Positions 34,884 through 43,695 of a DNA stretch of 64,000 bases are shown here, piece after piece. This stretch comes from Formosa sp030427735 (GTDB lineage: Bacteria; Bacteroidota; Bacteroidia; Flavobacteriales; Flavobacteriaceae). Made by a program: the position numbers and the translations under genes. Below the pieces are notes generated by a model, which had not been told where the DNA came from, made no database searches, and was given only the letters and a program-made list of their open reading frames with translations. Each line of letters begins with the position of its first letter. The stretch's first letter is position 1. The DNA lies in the NCBI RefSeq assembly GCF_051200825.1, contig NZ_CP195158.1:2666001-2730000 (forward strand). The letters are read 5' to 3'.

Positions 34884-35582
34884 TTGGCTGATAAAATACT
34901 TTCGAATGCTTCTAACCTTCAAATCCTATTTGAAGACAACCATATTATTATTGTTAATAAACGAGCAGGCGATATTGTTCAAGGCGATAAAACTGGAGAT
35001 CAGCCCTTAAGTGAAGTCGTTAAAGATTATATTAAAGAAAAATATAATAAACCTGGAAATGTTTATTTAGGTGTTGTACATCGTTTAGATCGCCCTACAA
35101 CCGGTCTGGTTATTTTTGCTAAAACCTCGAAAGCTCTATCGCGATTAAACACTATGTTTGCCAAGAAAGATGTTCAGAAAACATACTGGGCTTTAGTTAA
35201 CAACAAACCTCCAAAAGAAAAAGACACCTTAGTAAACTGGTTGAAAAAGAATCCTAAAAACAATAAATCCACGGCATACAGCAAAGAAGTTACTGATAGT
35301 AAAAAAGCCATATTACATTACGAATTACTGAAATCTCTGGAACGGTATTATCTTTTAGAAATTAATCTGGAAACCGGCAGACATCACCAAATTAGAAGTC
35401 AGCTTTCCAATATTGGCTGTATTATAAAAGGTGATTTAAAATATGGTGCAGACCGTAGTAATAAAGATGCTAGCATACATTTACACGCCAGACGCATAAC
35501 ATTTATCCATCCGGTTTCTAAAAACGAATTAAAAATTACAGCTCCGTTACCAGACGATGCCCTTTGGCAAGCTTGCTTATAA
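34884..35582 (+). CDS. RluA-family RNA pseudouridine synthase (TTG start)
   Basis: A 232-aa enzyme isomerising specific uridines of rRNA or tRNA. The catalytic motif is VVHRLDRPTTGLVIFAKT, with Asp in HRLD, and RHHQIRSQLSNIGC is also typical. The N-terminal S4 domain of RluC/RluD is absent, so it resembles short RluA-type proteins. No ATG exists near the N-terminus; a TTG at 34884 is the only reasonable start before ILFEDNHIIIVNKR. It lies 15 nt behind panB in the same frame and is probably co-transcribed. The target site is unknown. Confidence 0.9.
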   Translation: MADKILSNASNLQILFEDNHIIIVNKRAGDIVQGDKTGDQPLSEVVKDYIKEKYNKPGNVYLGVVHRLDRPTTGLVIFAKTSKALSRLNTMFAKKDVQKTYWALVNNKPPKEKDTLVNWLKKNPKNNKSTAYSKEVTDSKKAILHYELLKSLERYYLLEINLETGRHHQIRSQLSNIGCIIKGDLKYGADRSNKDASIHLHARRITFIHPVSKNELKITAPLPDDALWQACL

Positions 35583-35586
35583 AGAC

Positions 35587-36393
35587 CTAACCGTGTCTGT
35601 AAGGATATTTTAGTTCCAGTTGCACTCCTGCTTTGGGTTTGGAGCTTAAACGTATAGTTGCATCTATTAAGGCTGCCCTACTTTTCATATTCAACAACCC
35701 AGCGCCGTGTTTTACAGTATTCATATCGAAACCTACGCCATCGTCACTAACGTTAACCAACATAAAATCGTTGCCATAATTGATGTCGACTTTTAAATGT
35801 GATGCTTCAGAATATTTTATAGTATTTGAGAAAAACTCCTGAACAATGCGAAAAAGAATGATGGTATCTTTAGTTTCAGATAACAAATCAGGATTTCCAT
35901 TTACAAACAATTCAGCCTGTAACAGTCCCAATTTATTAAAGCGTTCTATTTCATTATGTATAGATTCTTGAAATCCGTGATGCGCTATAACATCGCTATT
36001 TAACGATTTAGACAAACCGCGAAGCTCTTGCAAACTTTCTTTTACGATGCCTTTGGTTTCGGAAAACGATTCTGCTAAATCGGTGGGGACTTGTCTGGAA
36101 AGCATGCTTAACTGCATATTAGCTACCGATAATAATTGACCAACATTATCGTGCAAATCTTGCCCTATATTTTTAAGCGTTTGTTCCTGGATTTCGATTT
36201 GGGTTTTGGCAATTTCTTCTTCAAATAACTGCTGTTGCTTAATTTTATCTAGCAATAGTTTGTTTTTTCTTTTTTGGAAAGTGATAAAAAAAACAATAAT
36301 TAACGTACCAACAATAAACAACACACCTATCATGTAAACTAACATGTAGCGTTCTGCAGATGTACTTACTATCGATTCTCCGGTTTGCACCAT
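35587..36393 (-). CDS. Sensor histidine kinase, HisKA_3 (NarL-partner) type
   Basis: A 268-aa kinase. One transmembrane segment (about 17-40) is followed by a coiled coil (about 42-75), the dimerisation/phosphoacceptor region LKNIGQDLHDNVGQLL (His at about 101) and a HATPase_c domain ending DDGVGFDMNTVKHGAGLLNMKSRA. This type usually pairs with NarL/LuxR response regulators, but none lies beside it. Its start overlaps the end of the upstream 7-TM gene by 25 nt, so the two are translationally coupled. The 7-TM protein is a natural candidate for the sensory input (inference). Confidence 0.92.
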   Translation of the reverse strand: MVQTGESIVSTSAERYMLVYMIGVLFIVGTLIIVFFITFQKRKNKLLLDKIKQQQLFEEEIAKTQIEIQEQTLKNIGQDLHDNVGQLLSVANMQLSMLSRQVPTDLAESFSETKGIVKESLQELRGLSKSLNSDVIAHHGFQESIHNEIERFNKLGLLQAELFVNGNPDLLSETKDTIILFRIVQEFFSNTIKYSEASHLKVDINYGNDFMLVNVSDDGVGFDMNTVKHGAGLLNMKSRAALIDATIRLSSKPKAGVQLELKYPYRHG

Positions 36394-37070
36394 AATAAGG
36401 CAAAGGTAAAAGTTAAATACATAAATATATTAGCAGACGAAGAAATTAAGCGCTGTAAAAGCACAAAATCCATATCTTTTTTTGTGTAATACATATTGTA
36501 AAACACTATTGGAGTTATAATAATCAACCAAATAAACATTGTCGCACTAATGTAAAAATAAATAGATTTATAAAAGTTTAATATACGATCTGATTGCAAC
36601 ATTTCGAAAAAGTAAACACTTACTAAGAACAAAATTATAAGTTCGCTAAATACCATAATGGACGGAACAAGACCTGTAAAAAGCCTGTTTACATTTAAGG
36701 CAATTACACTTAAGCAAAACAACAGAAATACGCCTAAAATAATCTTTATAAACACTTTAACCTTACTAGCGTTTATAAGTTTGTAATAAAAGAAGCAATA
36801 AAACAATGTAGAGCCTACCCCCCAAGTTAAATTAATCCACCAGTAATTTCGCGCAAATAAAGTGCCTTTTAAAACACTAAACACGCCGTCCTCCACTTGA
36901 TAAGTGTACAATGCAATTGTTTCGCAAATGAATACATAAATAAGAAAATAAATAAAAAACTTAGCAACTGTATGCTTATACTTTTTATAACAAAGTAGTG
37001 CAGTTACAGCTGCTAAGGCTTCTACAGAAATTATTAAAATGCTGTAATAGCTAAATAAAAATTCCTTCAT
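36369..37070 (-). CDS. Seven-transmembrane protein coupled to a histidine kinase
   Basis: A 233-aa integral membrane protein with about seven hydrophobic helices (roughly 8-28, 36-54, 72-95, 104-124, 134-154, 166-190, 207-227), short loops and no soluble domain. It has no clear match to 7TMR-DISM or other named receptors that I recognise. It lies 6 nt after the 140-aa gene and overlaps the kinase gene by 25 nt, so all three form one operon. The arrangement suggests a separate sensory or ligand-binding membrane subunit for the kinase. This is an inference from position. Confidence 0.75.
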   Translation of the reverse strand: MKEFLFSYYSILIISVEALAAVTALLCYKKYKHTVAKFFIYFLIYVFICETIALYTYQVEDGVFSVLKGTLFARNYWWINLTWGVGSTLFYCFFYYKLINASKVKVFIKIILGVFLLFCLSVIALNVNRLFTGLVPSIMVFSELIILFLVSVYFFEMLQSDRILNFYKSIYFYISATMFIWLIIITPIVFYNMYYTKKDMDFVLLQRLISSSANIFMYLTFTFALLWCKPENR

Positions 37071-37076
37071 TGAATG

Positions 37077-37499
37077 TTATTGAGGATAATTTGCAGCTGG
37101 AGGATCTCCCGCTGTTCCCATATTTAATCCTCCACCTCCAGGAACATCGCCACTCGGTGCAGCGGCCGCTTTATAAGCTATATTATCCTGCGATTTTTCA
37201 GAACTTTTTTTAGTGCCCGTAGGTATTAAAAACATGGTTGTTAAATTATCCTCTTTATGGGCGCCTTCATAAACCCGAATACCGTCAAACGTGTAGCCAA
37301 GTTCTTCTGCTTGCTTTTCGGCGTAAGCCAAGAATTTTTTAATCTCATCTAAAGAATACCAAGTCGAGCGGTTATCTGGTTTACCCAAAAACTTGCTTAC
37401 TGCTTCGTGTCTAGAATTGTACGCCTCATCTAAAGCTTTGGCCTGCTCGGGTGTTATTAAGCCACGAGGCGCTTCTGTTTCGTTTAATTTTTCATCCAT
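37077..37499 (-). CDS. Small soluble protein of a kinase operon, unknown function
   Basis: A 140-aa cytoplasmic protein without signal or membrane segments. The N-terminal two-thirds is helical and charged (ITPEQAKALDEAYNSRHEAV; WYSLDEIKKFLAYAEKQAEE), then a strand pair (TFDGIRVYEG, LTTMFLIPTG). The last 40 residues are low in complexity (Ala, Gly, Pro: GDVPGGGGLNMGTAGDPPA). I do not recognise a named domain. It is the first gene of the operon with the 7-TM protein and kinase and may be a regulator or substrate of that system. Confidence 0.7.
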   Translation of the reverse strand: MDEKLNETEAPRGLITPEQAKALDEAYNSRHEAVSKFLGKPDNRSTWYSLDEIKKFLAYAEKQAEELGYTFDGIRVYEGAHKEDNLTTMFLIPTGTKKSSEKSQDNIAYKAAAAPSGDVPGGGGLNMGTAGDPPAANYPQ

Positions 37500-37615
37500 T
37501 GTAATTGATTTTATATGAGTTATTATTTTAAGATTAAAATTTCTTCCTTTAAAAGTACTAATTATATTTTACAGGCATAATGATATTTTTAAATCTGATA
37601 TCCATAAAAAGTACA

Positions 37616-39154
37616 TTACCCCAACCAACCTTCACGATCTAAACTTCTGTACTGAATCGCTTCGCTAATATGATGGCCTTGTATGGTTTTTGAAGCTTCT
37701 AAATCGGCTATGGTTCTTGCTACTTTTAAAATACGGTCGTAAGCTCTAGCCGAAAGGTTTAATCGTTCCATTGCTGTTTTCAACAATTGCAAAGACACGT
37801 CGTCCAACTTACAAAACAGTCTAATGTGCTTACTTCCCATTTGGGCATTATAATGCAAATTATCGTAGGTTTTAAAACGTTCGGTTTGCAAACTTCTGGC
37901 TTTAGTAACACGATCTCTTATGGAAACCGAAGGCTCGCCATTGCGCTCTTCTGAAAGTTTTTCGAAAGGGACAGGAGTCACTTCTATATGAATATCTATT
38001 CGATCTAGTAATGGTCCAGAAATTTTACCTAAATACCGTTGCATTTCGGCAGGCGACGACGTAACTGGTGCATTGGGGTCGTTAAAATACCCACTCGGAC
38101 TCGGGTTCATACTGGCTACCAACATAAAACTGCTGGGATAAGTTACAGTAAATTTGGCTCTAGAAATGGTAACCTCCCGATCTTCTAAAGGCTGCCGCAT
38201 CACTTCTAAAACATCGCGTTTAAATTCTGGTAATTCATCTAAAAACAACACACCATTGTGCGACAATGAAATCTCTCCAGGTTGCGGATAACTTCCGCCA
38301 CCGACTAAGGCAACGTTCGAAATGGTATGATGAGGACTTCTAAAAGGACGCTGCGACATGAGCCCGATATCGGATTTTACGCGCCCAACAACAGAATGAA
38401 TTTTGGTAGTTTCTAGCGCCTCATGCAATGTCATTGGCGGTAAAATAGAAGGTAATCGTTTGGCAAGCATTGTTTTTCCGGAGCCAGGTGGCCCTATTAA
38501 AATGATGTTATGTCCACCAGCTGCCGCTATTTCCATGCAGCGTTTTATACTTTCCTGTCCTTTTACATCGGCAAAATCGAATTCAGGGACATCCAAATGT
38601 TTATAAAATTCTTCACGTGTATTTATTATGGTTTGTTGCAAAGGAATATCATCTTTGAAGAAATCGATAACTTCCTTAATACTTTCAACTCCAAACACTT
38701 CTAAATCGTTTACAATAGCGGCTTCTTTAGCATTTTGTTTAGGCAGTATAAAACCTTTAAAACCTTCTTTACGCGCTTGCAATGCTATAGGCAAAGCGCC
38801 TTTAATAGGCTGCAAAGTGCCATCTAACGACAGTTCACCCATAATAATATAACGCTCTAAATCTTTTGCTGGAATTTGTTTACTTGCTGCTAGTATACCT
38901 AAAGCTAATGTTAAATCGTAGGCGGATCCTTCTTTACGCAAATCGGCAGGCGACATGTTAATAATGATTTTCTTGCCTGGTATTTTATAACCATTATTTT
39001 GTAATGCAGCAGCAATTCTATAATTACTCTCCTTTATGGCATTATCGGGTAATCCTACAAGGTGGTAGCCTATTCCTGAATCTACATTTACCTCTACGGT
39101 TATGGTAGTGGCATCGACCCCAAAAACAGCACTACCAAATACTTTTTTGAGCAT
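37616..39154 (-). CDS. YifB/ComM-type Mg-chelatase-like AAA+ ATPase
   Basis: A 512-aa protein. The N-terminal ChlI/Lon-like S5 domain (about 1-180) is followed by AAA+ motifs: Walker A GPPGSGKT (about 220), Walker B VLFLDELPEF and the sensor region. A C-terminal Mg-chelatase-type domain ends YRSLDREGW. E. coli YifB/ComM is a branch-migration helicase that helps integrate transforming DNA, and it is present in many non-competent species. It is transcribed alone, with tilS upstream on the same strand. Assignment to family is firm and the physiological role here is inferred. Confidence 0.93.
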   Translation of the reverse strand: MLKKVFGSAVFGVDATTITVEVNVDSGIGYHLVGLPDNAIKESNYRIAAALQNNGYKIPGKKIIINMSPADLRKEGSAYDLTLALGILAASKQIPAKDLERYIIMGELSLDGTLQPIKGALPIALQARKEGFKGFILPKQNAKEAAIVNDLEVFGVESIKEVIDFFKDDIPLQQTIINTREEFYKHLDVPEFDFADVKGQESIKRCMEIAAAGGHNIILIGPPGSGKTMLAKRLPSILPPMTLHEALETTKIHSVVGRVKSDIGLMSQRPFRSPHHTISNVALVGGGSYPQPGEISLSHNGVLFLDELPEFKRDVLEVMRQPLEDREVTISRAKFTVTYPSSFMLVASMNPSPSGYFNDPNAPVTSSPAEMQRYLGKISGPLLDRIDIHIEVTPVPFEKLSEERNGEPSVSIRDRVTKARSLQTERFKTYDNLHYNAQMGSKHIRLFCKLDDVSLQLLKTAMERLNLSARAYDRILKVARTIADLEASKTIQGHHISEAIQYRSLDREGWLG

Positions 39155-39256
39155 GGTTTGGTTAGTTTTCTTAAAAATAAGAAAATTGAACTAACTACCT
39201 AAACCAAAAGCTTTTAAAGTTTAAATTATTTAATACTTGAAGTTGAAACTTAAAGA

Positions 39257-40573
39257 TTATTGCACTTCTATTTTTAAAATATGCTTTGTATTGGAATTCA
39301 CTTTAAACCGACCATCTGCTCGCCTGTTAATTACCCAAACAATTTCTGTATTGGAACATAATACCCAAACTGCTTCTTTTTCGAAAAGTGATAATTTTTC
39401 ATCTTTAAAATATTTACTCAGCTTTTTTTTACCCTGCATTCCTAAGGGGTAAAAAAAGTCGCCTTGCTCCCATTTTCTAATAATTACGGGATGTTTCAAT
39501 GTATCTTGATCTACATATATACAATTGGAATTTGTGTCTCCAATTTCTGAAACGGAAGTAAACACAAGCGTTCCGAATTCGGTATCTACATCTTCAAAAT
39601 CCGTATTAACACTGTAATTGGTTTTAACGCTATTGGGCGCATTGTCTAAGGTATCTAAAATTAAATACTCGCGATCTCTTAAGAGTCTATGGGTTTCGGA
39701 AAACACCTGCTTTCCCGATTGGGCAAATAACAGATTTAAAATATCGTCCCAGGCGGTAAATTGATAGCTTTTTAACAACTCGTATAAATACGCTTTGGGT
39801 TTGGGGTATTTAAGTAATTTGGCGATATTAAATTTTAGTTTATCGTCATCTAAAGTTACAACATCGTTGTACACTTGCGTCATGTAATCATCTACTAAGA
39901 ATTTGGTGTCTTGTAAATGCTGCTGTGTTTTACTAAAATTTTGCAGCCATTGCGGGTTAATATCTTTTAAAATAGGAATAACCTCATGCCTGAGTTTATT
40001 TCTTAAATATTTAGTAGAACTATTACTGCTATCTTCTCGCCATTGCAACTGCTGCTGATTGGCATAAGCAGCAATTTCGTCTCTCGAAAACGGCAATAAA
40101 GGTCTTAAAATATATCCGTTTGTTTCTGGAATACCTGTTAATCCGTCCAAACCTGTACCACGCGATAAATTGATAAAAAAAGTTTCTAAATTATCATCGG
40201 CATGGTGAGCAACCAACACATAATCGAATTTTAACTGACTAACCAATTCTTCAAACCATCTATACCGTAACTCTCGCGCTGCCATTTGTATAGACAATTT
40301 AGTATCGGATGCATATTGTTCAGTATTAAAACGCTCTGTAAACATCTCTAATTCTAAATGTGTTGCCAAAGCTGTTAAAAACGCTTCGTCGGCATCGCTT
40401 TCGTCTGCTCTCAACCCAAAATTACAATGTGCCAAAGCAACATTTAGCCCTACGGTTTTGCATAAATGCAATAGCACAATACTATCTATACCACCAGATA
40501 TAGCTAATATTAAACGCTTTTGAAACAATTCTGGAAACTGTGTTTGGATGTGATTTTTAAACCTCTGTAACAT
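39257..40573 (-). CDS. tilS: tRNA(Ile)-lysidine synthase
   Basis: A 438-aa enzyme that converts C34 of tRNA-Ile(CAU) to lysidine so that it reads AUA, an essential function. The N-terminal PP-loop ATPase domain has SGGIDSIVLLHL and HHADDNLETFFINLSRG. The linker WREDSSNSSTKYLRNKLRHEVIP is typical. The C-terminal domain (about 350-438) has the TilS-C features KWEQGDFFYPLGMQGKKKL. It is full length with an ATG start and lies about 100 nt upstream of the ComM-type gene. Confidence 0.96.
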   Translation of the reverse strand: MLQRFKNHIQTQFPELFQKRLILAISGGIDSIVLLHLCKTVGLNVALAHCNFGLRADESDADEAFLTALATHLELEMFTERFNTEQYASDTKLSIQMAARELRYRWFEELVSQLKFDYVLVAHHADDNLETFFINLSRGTGLDGLTGIPETNGYILRPLLPFSRDEIAAYANQQQLQWREDSSNSSTKYLRNKLRHEVIPILKDINPQWLQNFSKTQQHLQDTKFLVDDYMTQVYNDVVTLDDDKLKFNIAKLLKYPKPKAYLYELLKSYQFTAWDDILNLLFAQSGKQVFSETHRLLRDREYLILDTLDNAPNSVKTNYSVNTDFEDVDTEFGTLVFTSVSEIGDTNSNCIYVDQDTLKHPVIIRKWEQGDFFYPLGMQGKKKLSKYFKDEKLSLFEKEAVWVLCSNTEIVWVINRRADGRFKVNSNTKHILKIEVQ

Positions 40574-40699
40574 GCTTCAAATATACAATTTTAAACACCC
40601 CTTTAAACCTACATTTTTAGATAAATACAAATCTATTAACATTTGCGAACGATTAATTTTAGTAACTTTAAGACAGTTCATCTTAAACGCATTTAGCTT

Positions 40700-41392
40700 A
40701 TGGAAACCTCTAAAACACACCCAGAAAAAGATGCCCAAACTGCCTTTAACAAAAAAATACTTTCTATAATTCCTAGCCTGCAACCTTATGTTAAACATCG
40801 CTTACACATTGGCGAATCGGTGGGAGTATTACCCAAAAATTTATACCATTCTAACGGGGTGATAGACGACTGCATTATCAGGCTCTACGAGAAAGGTTAC
40901 GATACCGATATGCCGTCGCACGATTTAAAAATTAAACTTTTTAGAATTATAGACATCTATTTAGAAGAGCTCTTTTTAAAGGAAGGACATCACCAACAGA
41001 CCATAAGCACCAATACGCTATTACAGGAAGAATTAGACCGTTTGGAAGAACCTTACACTATAGATGGCGACATGGATTTTGTTATGCTAGACGAATTGGA
41101 CGATATTTCGTACAAACAAAACAACAAATCTAACAACAATTTCACTGAAGATGAAAACAATGCCAAAATATTAGATGCATTAGATTTAAAAGCCGATAAA
41201 ACCGAAAAAGGTCGAACGCTCGTCAGCAAGTTTTACGGTTGGTTGCCTATTCGGATTTCTAATGTGGTAGATTTATATGTTTTTGCCAATTTACCTTTTG
41301 AAGACATATCTAGAATAAAAAAAATAGAAGTAAAACGTATAGAAAACATTCTTTACAACGTAAAAAAACGGTTTAGAAAACACATCGATTAA
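40700..41392 (+). CDS. Sigma-region-4-like protein of unknown function
   Basis: A 230-aa soluble protein that I do not recognise as a named family. The first 170 residues are helical and acidic with Asn/Asp-rich linkers. The last 60 (TLVSKFYGWLPIRISNVVDLYVFANLPFEDISRI, then VKRIENILYNVKKRFRKH) look like a sigma-70 region 4 helix-turn-helix. No region 2 is evident, so it would not be a complete sigma factor; it may be an anti-sigma, co-regulator or decayed sigma. It shares a TTAA stop with convergent pabB. Confidence 0.65.
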   Translation: METSKTHPEKDAQTAFNKKILSIIPSLQPYVKHRLHIGESVGVLPKNLYHSNGVIDDCIIRLYEKGYDTDMPSHDLKIKLFRIIDIYLEELFLKEGHHQQTISTNTLLQEELDRLEEPYTIDGDMDFVMLDELDDISYKQNNKSNNNFTEDENNAKILDALDLKADKTEKGRTLVSKFYGWLPIRISNVVDLYVFANLPFEDISRIKKIEVKRIENILYNVKKRFRKHID

Positions 41393-42681
41393 CCCTCTAA
41401 AACCTCGCGCATAGCTTTAGCTTTTACCAAACATTCTTCGTATTCGCTTAACGGATTGCTTTTAGCTGTAATAGCACCACCCACAGAATACGAAACGTAA
41501 CGCTTAGCGGCATTATACAAAATACTCCGTATTACGACATTAAAATCGAAATCGCCAAGTGGGGTAAAATAACCTATGGTACCAGAGTAAAGTCCGCGCT
41601 TGGTTTCCTCTAAGGCTTCTATAATTTTCATAGCAGAAAGTTTAGGTGCCCCAGTCATGCTCCCCATCGGGAACGTTGTTTTTAACACCTCTACTGGCGG
41701 TGTACTTTCAGGAATTTTAGCGGTAACGGTAGAAATCATTTGGTGCACTTGCTCGAAAGTATATACTTTGCACAGTTCTTCAACCTTTACTGTGCCTTTT
41801 AGTGCTGTTTTACTTAAATCGTTACGCACCAAATCTACAATCATAATGTTTTCGCTGCGCTCTTTTTCGCTATGTTCCAACTGATTTTTTAACGTTAAAT
41901 CTACTTCGGAATCATCAGCGCGTTTTGCCGTACCTTTTATTGGTTGAGATATTATGGTTGTGCCTTCCTTTTTAATATAGCGTTCTGGCGATGCCGATAT
42001 GGCATACTTATCGGCCACCTTTAAAAACGTTGCAAAAGGCGGATGCGATACTGCATTTAATTTTTGATAGATGTACAACGGATGTATTTCTGCATCTTCT
42101 GCATAAAATTCCTGACAAAAATTAGCTTCGTAAATATCGCCTCTATGAATGTGCTGAAGCATGGCAGTTACCTTTTCAAAATACGCATCTTTATGGATAC
42201 GTAATTTAATTTTTATTGGGTAAGCTAAAGGCTGTTCTTCAAGAATTTCTGTGGCACTTATGGCTTCAAAATCAGATTCCAACTCGTCATCAACCATATT
42301 TAAGTAGTGAAACTCTACCTGATTTCCTTTAAACAAAAACACTTTTTTAGGCTGAAAAAAAAATAAATCTGCAAATTCTAAACCATCAAAATTACCAGAT
42401 GTCAAGGGTTCTAACCCATTTTTTACATCGTAAGTAAGATATCCAAAAATCCAATCGTTTGTGGTTTGCTGGTAGTCTTGAAGCGTATCGAAAGCCGAAA
42501 CATAATCGGTTTGTATACTCGTAAAGGCATCTACAGCTAAAATAGCATCGTAACTGGAATACGAAGTTTGGTATTGGTTAGAGTCCATCCAAACCACTTC
42601 ATTAAATTGCTGACTCCACGTTAAAAGCTGGTTTTTAAACGCAGGTACATCGTTTATATATTTTGTTTTTGTAAGACGCAA
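41389..42681 (-). CDS. pabB: Aminodeoxychorismate synthase component I (PabB-like, TTG start)
   Basis: A 430-aa chorismate-binding enzyme making 4-amino-4-deoxychorismate for p-aminobenzoate and folate. The diagnostic motif is PIKGTAKR, where Lys marks PabB rather than anthranilate synthase (PIAGT). Other conserved parts are RHHEN-like ENIMIVDLVRNDLS, TFPMGSMTGAPKLSA and YSGTIGYF. The reading frame has no ATG near the N-terminus; TTG at 42681 is the only start before an upstream stop. The glutaminase subunit is not adjacent. Its stop overlaps the convergent gene by 4 nt. Confidence 0.92.
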   Translation of the reverse strand: MRLTKTKYINDVPAFKNQLLTWSQQFNEVVWMDSNQYQTSYSSYDAILAVDAFTSIQTDYVSAFDTLQDYQQTTNDWIFGYLTYDVKNGLEPLTSGNFDGLEFADLFFFQPKKVFLFKGNQVEFHYLNMVDDELESDFEAISATEILEEQPLAYPIKIKLRIHKDAYFEKVTAMLQHIHRGDIYEANFCQEFYAEDAEIHPLYIYQKLNAVSHPPFATFLKVADKYAISASPERYIKKEGTTIISQPIKGTAKRADDSEVDLTLKNQLEHSEKERSENIMIVDLVRNDLSKTALKGTVKVEELCKVYTFEQVHQMISTVTAKIPESTPPVEVLKTTFPMGSMTGAPKLSAMKIIEALEETKRGLYSGTIGYFTPLGDFDFNVVIRSILYNAAKRYVSYSVGGAITAKSNPLSEYEECLVKAKAMREVLEG

Positions 42682-42763
42682 TGCTGCTAAATTTCGGTGT
42701 AAAGTTAGTTAGTTTCTTTAAAAAAGTTAGACTTTTGTATTTTAGTTTAAATCTTTTTTATAA

Positions 42764-43654
42764 ATGTATAGTCTTCAAAATAATCTGTTAAAAATTACCG
42801 TAAACCAAACGGGAGCCGAGTTATGCGACATTAGCAGCATCAAGAATAAAACAAATTTTATGTGGGACGCCAACCCAGATATTTGGGGAAGTTTTGCTCC
42901 TAATTTATTTCCTGTAATTGGGTCTTTAAAAAACGACCATATACTTATAGACAATAAACCGTATGCCATCCCGAAACATGGCTTTGTAAGACGAAATTCA
43001 GATATTACGCTGGAAAAACAATCGGATGACGAACTTGTTTTCAATCTAAAATACAATACCGAGCTATTAAAAATTTATCCTTATAAATTCGATTTTAAAA
43101 TTGCATTTAAGTTACAAGACAATACGCTAACCGTTTCGCATTACATTGAAAATTTAGACAACAAAACCATGTATTTTTCGGTAGGTGGTCATCCCGCTTT
43201 TAAATGTCCGGTTTTTAAAGACGAAGCATATACCGATTATTATTTGGAGTTTGAACATGAGGAAACTGCCGAATCTTATGTATTAAACATGGAAAAGGGA
43301 TTAATTACAGACCAAACCTTTTCTATCATTTCTAATCAGAATACCATTCCTTTACGTTACGATTTATTTAATAACGATGCGCTAATTTTTAAAGCATTAT
43401 CATCCCGAAAAGTGTCGTTAAAAAGCAAAAATCATGGTAATATTTTGGCTGTTCGCTATCCAGATTTCCCTTATTTAGGTATTTGGGCCAAGCCAAATGC
43501 TAATTATGTTTGTATAGAACCTTGGTTAGGTATTGCCGATCACGAAAATCATAATTTAGATTTTACGCAAAAAGAGGGCATACAACAATTAGCACCTTCA
43601 AAAGTATTTCAAGCCAGCTATAGCATAGAAATAGACCCTAAGCATTTAGTTTAA
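42764..43654 (+). CDS. Aldose 1-epimerase family protein
   Basis: A 296-aa beta-sandwich protein. It has the mutarotase-like motif GGHPAFKCP (catalytic-type His) and a C-terminal CIEPWLGIADH (catalytic Glu). The N-terminal part has KHGFVRR. Family members interconvert alpha and beta anomers of hexoses or phosphorylated sugars, and the exact substrate cannot be read from the sequence. It is followed 20 nt later by the helicase gene's own promoter. Confidence 0.9.
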   Translation: MYSLQNNLLKITVNQTGAELCDISSIKNKTNFMWDANPDIWGSFAPNLFPVIGSLKNDHILIDNKPYAIPKHGFVRRNSDITLEKQSDDELVFNLKYNTELLKIYPYKFDFKIAFKLQDNTLTVSHYIENLDNKTMYFSVGGHPAFKCPVFKDEAYTDYYLEFEHEETAESYVLNMEKGLITDQTFSIISNQNTIPLRYDLFNNDALIFKALSSRKVSLKSKNHGNILAVRYPDFPYLGIWAKPNANYVCIEPWLGIADHENHNLDFTQKEGIQQLAPSKVFQASYSIEIDPKHLV

Positions 43655-43669
43655 AACGAATAATAGCCT

Positions 43670-43677
43670 TAACTTTG
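43670..43677 (+). promoter_or_regulatory. -7 element of the DEAD-box helicase
   Basis: TAACTTTG matches TAnnTTTG and overlaps the TTG at 43675, so transcripts would start after that TTG. This favours the GTG at 43696 as the start codon. Confidence 0.5.
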
Positions 43678-43695
43678 CCTTCTAAATTACAACAG

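Noticed and set aside
40572..40798. Short open frames on both strands between tilS and the sigma-like gene
   Set aside because: They overlap the real starts of both genes and have no coding character.
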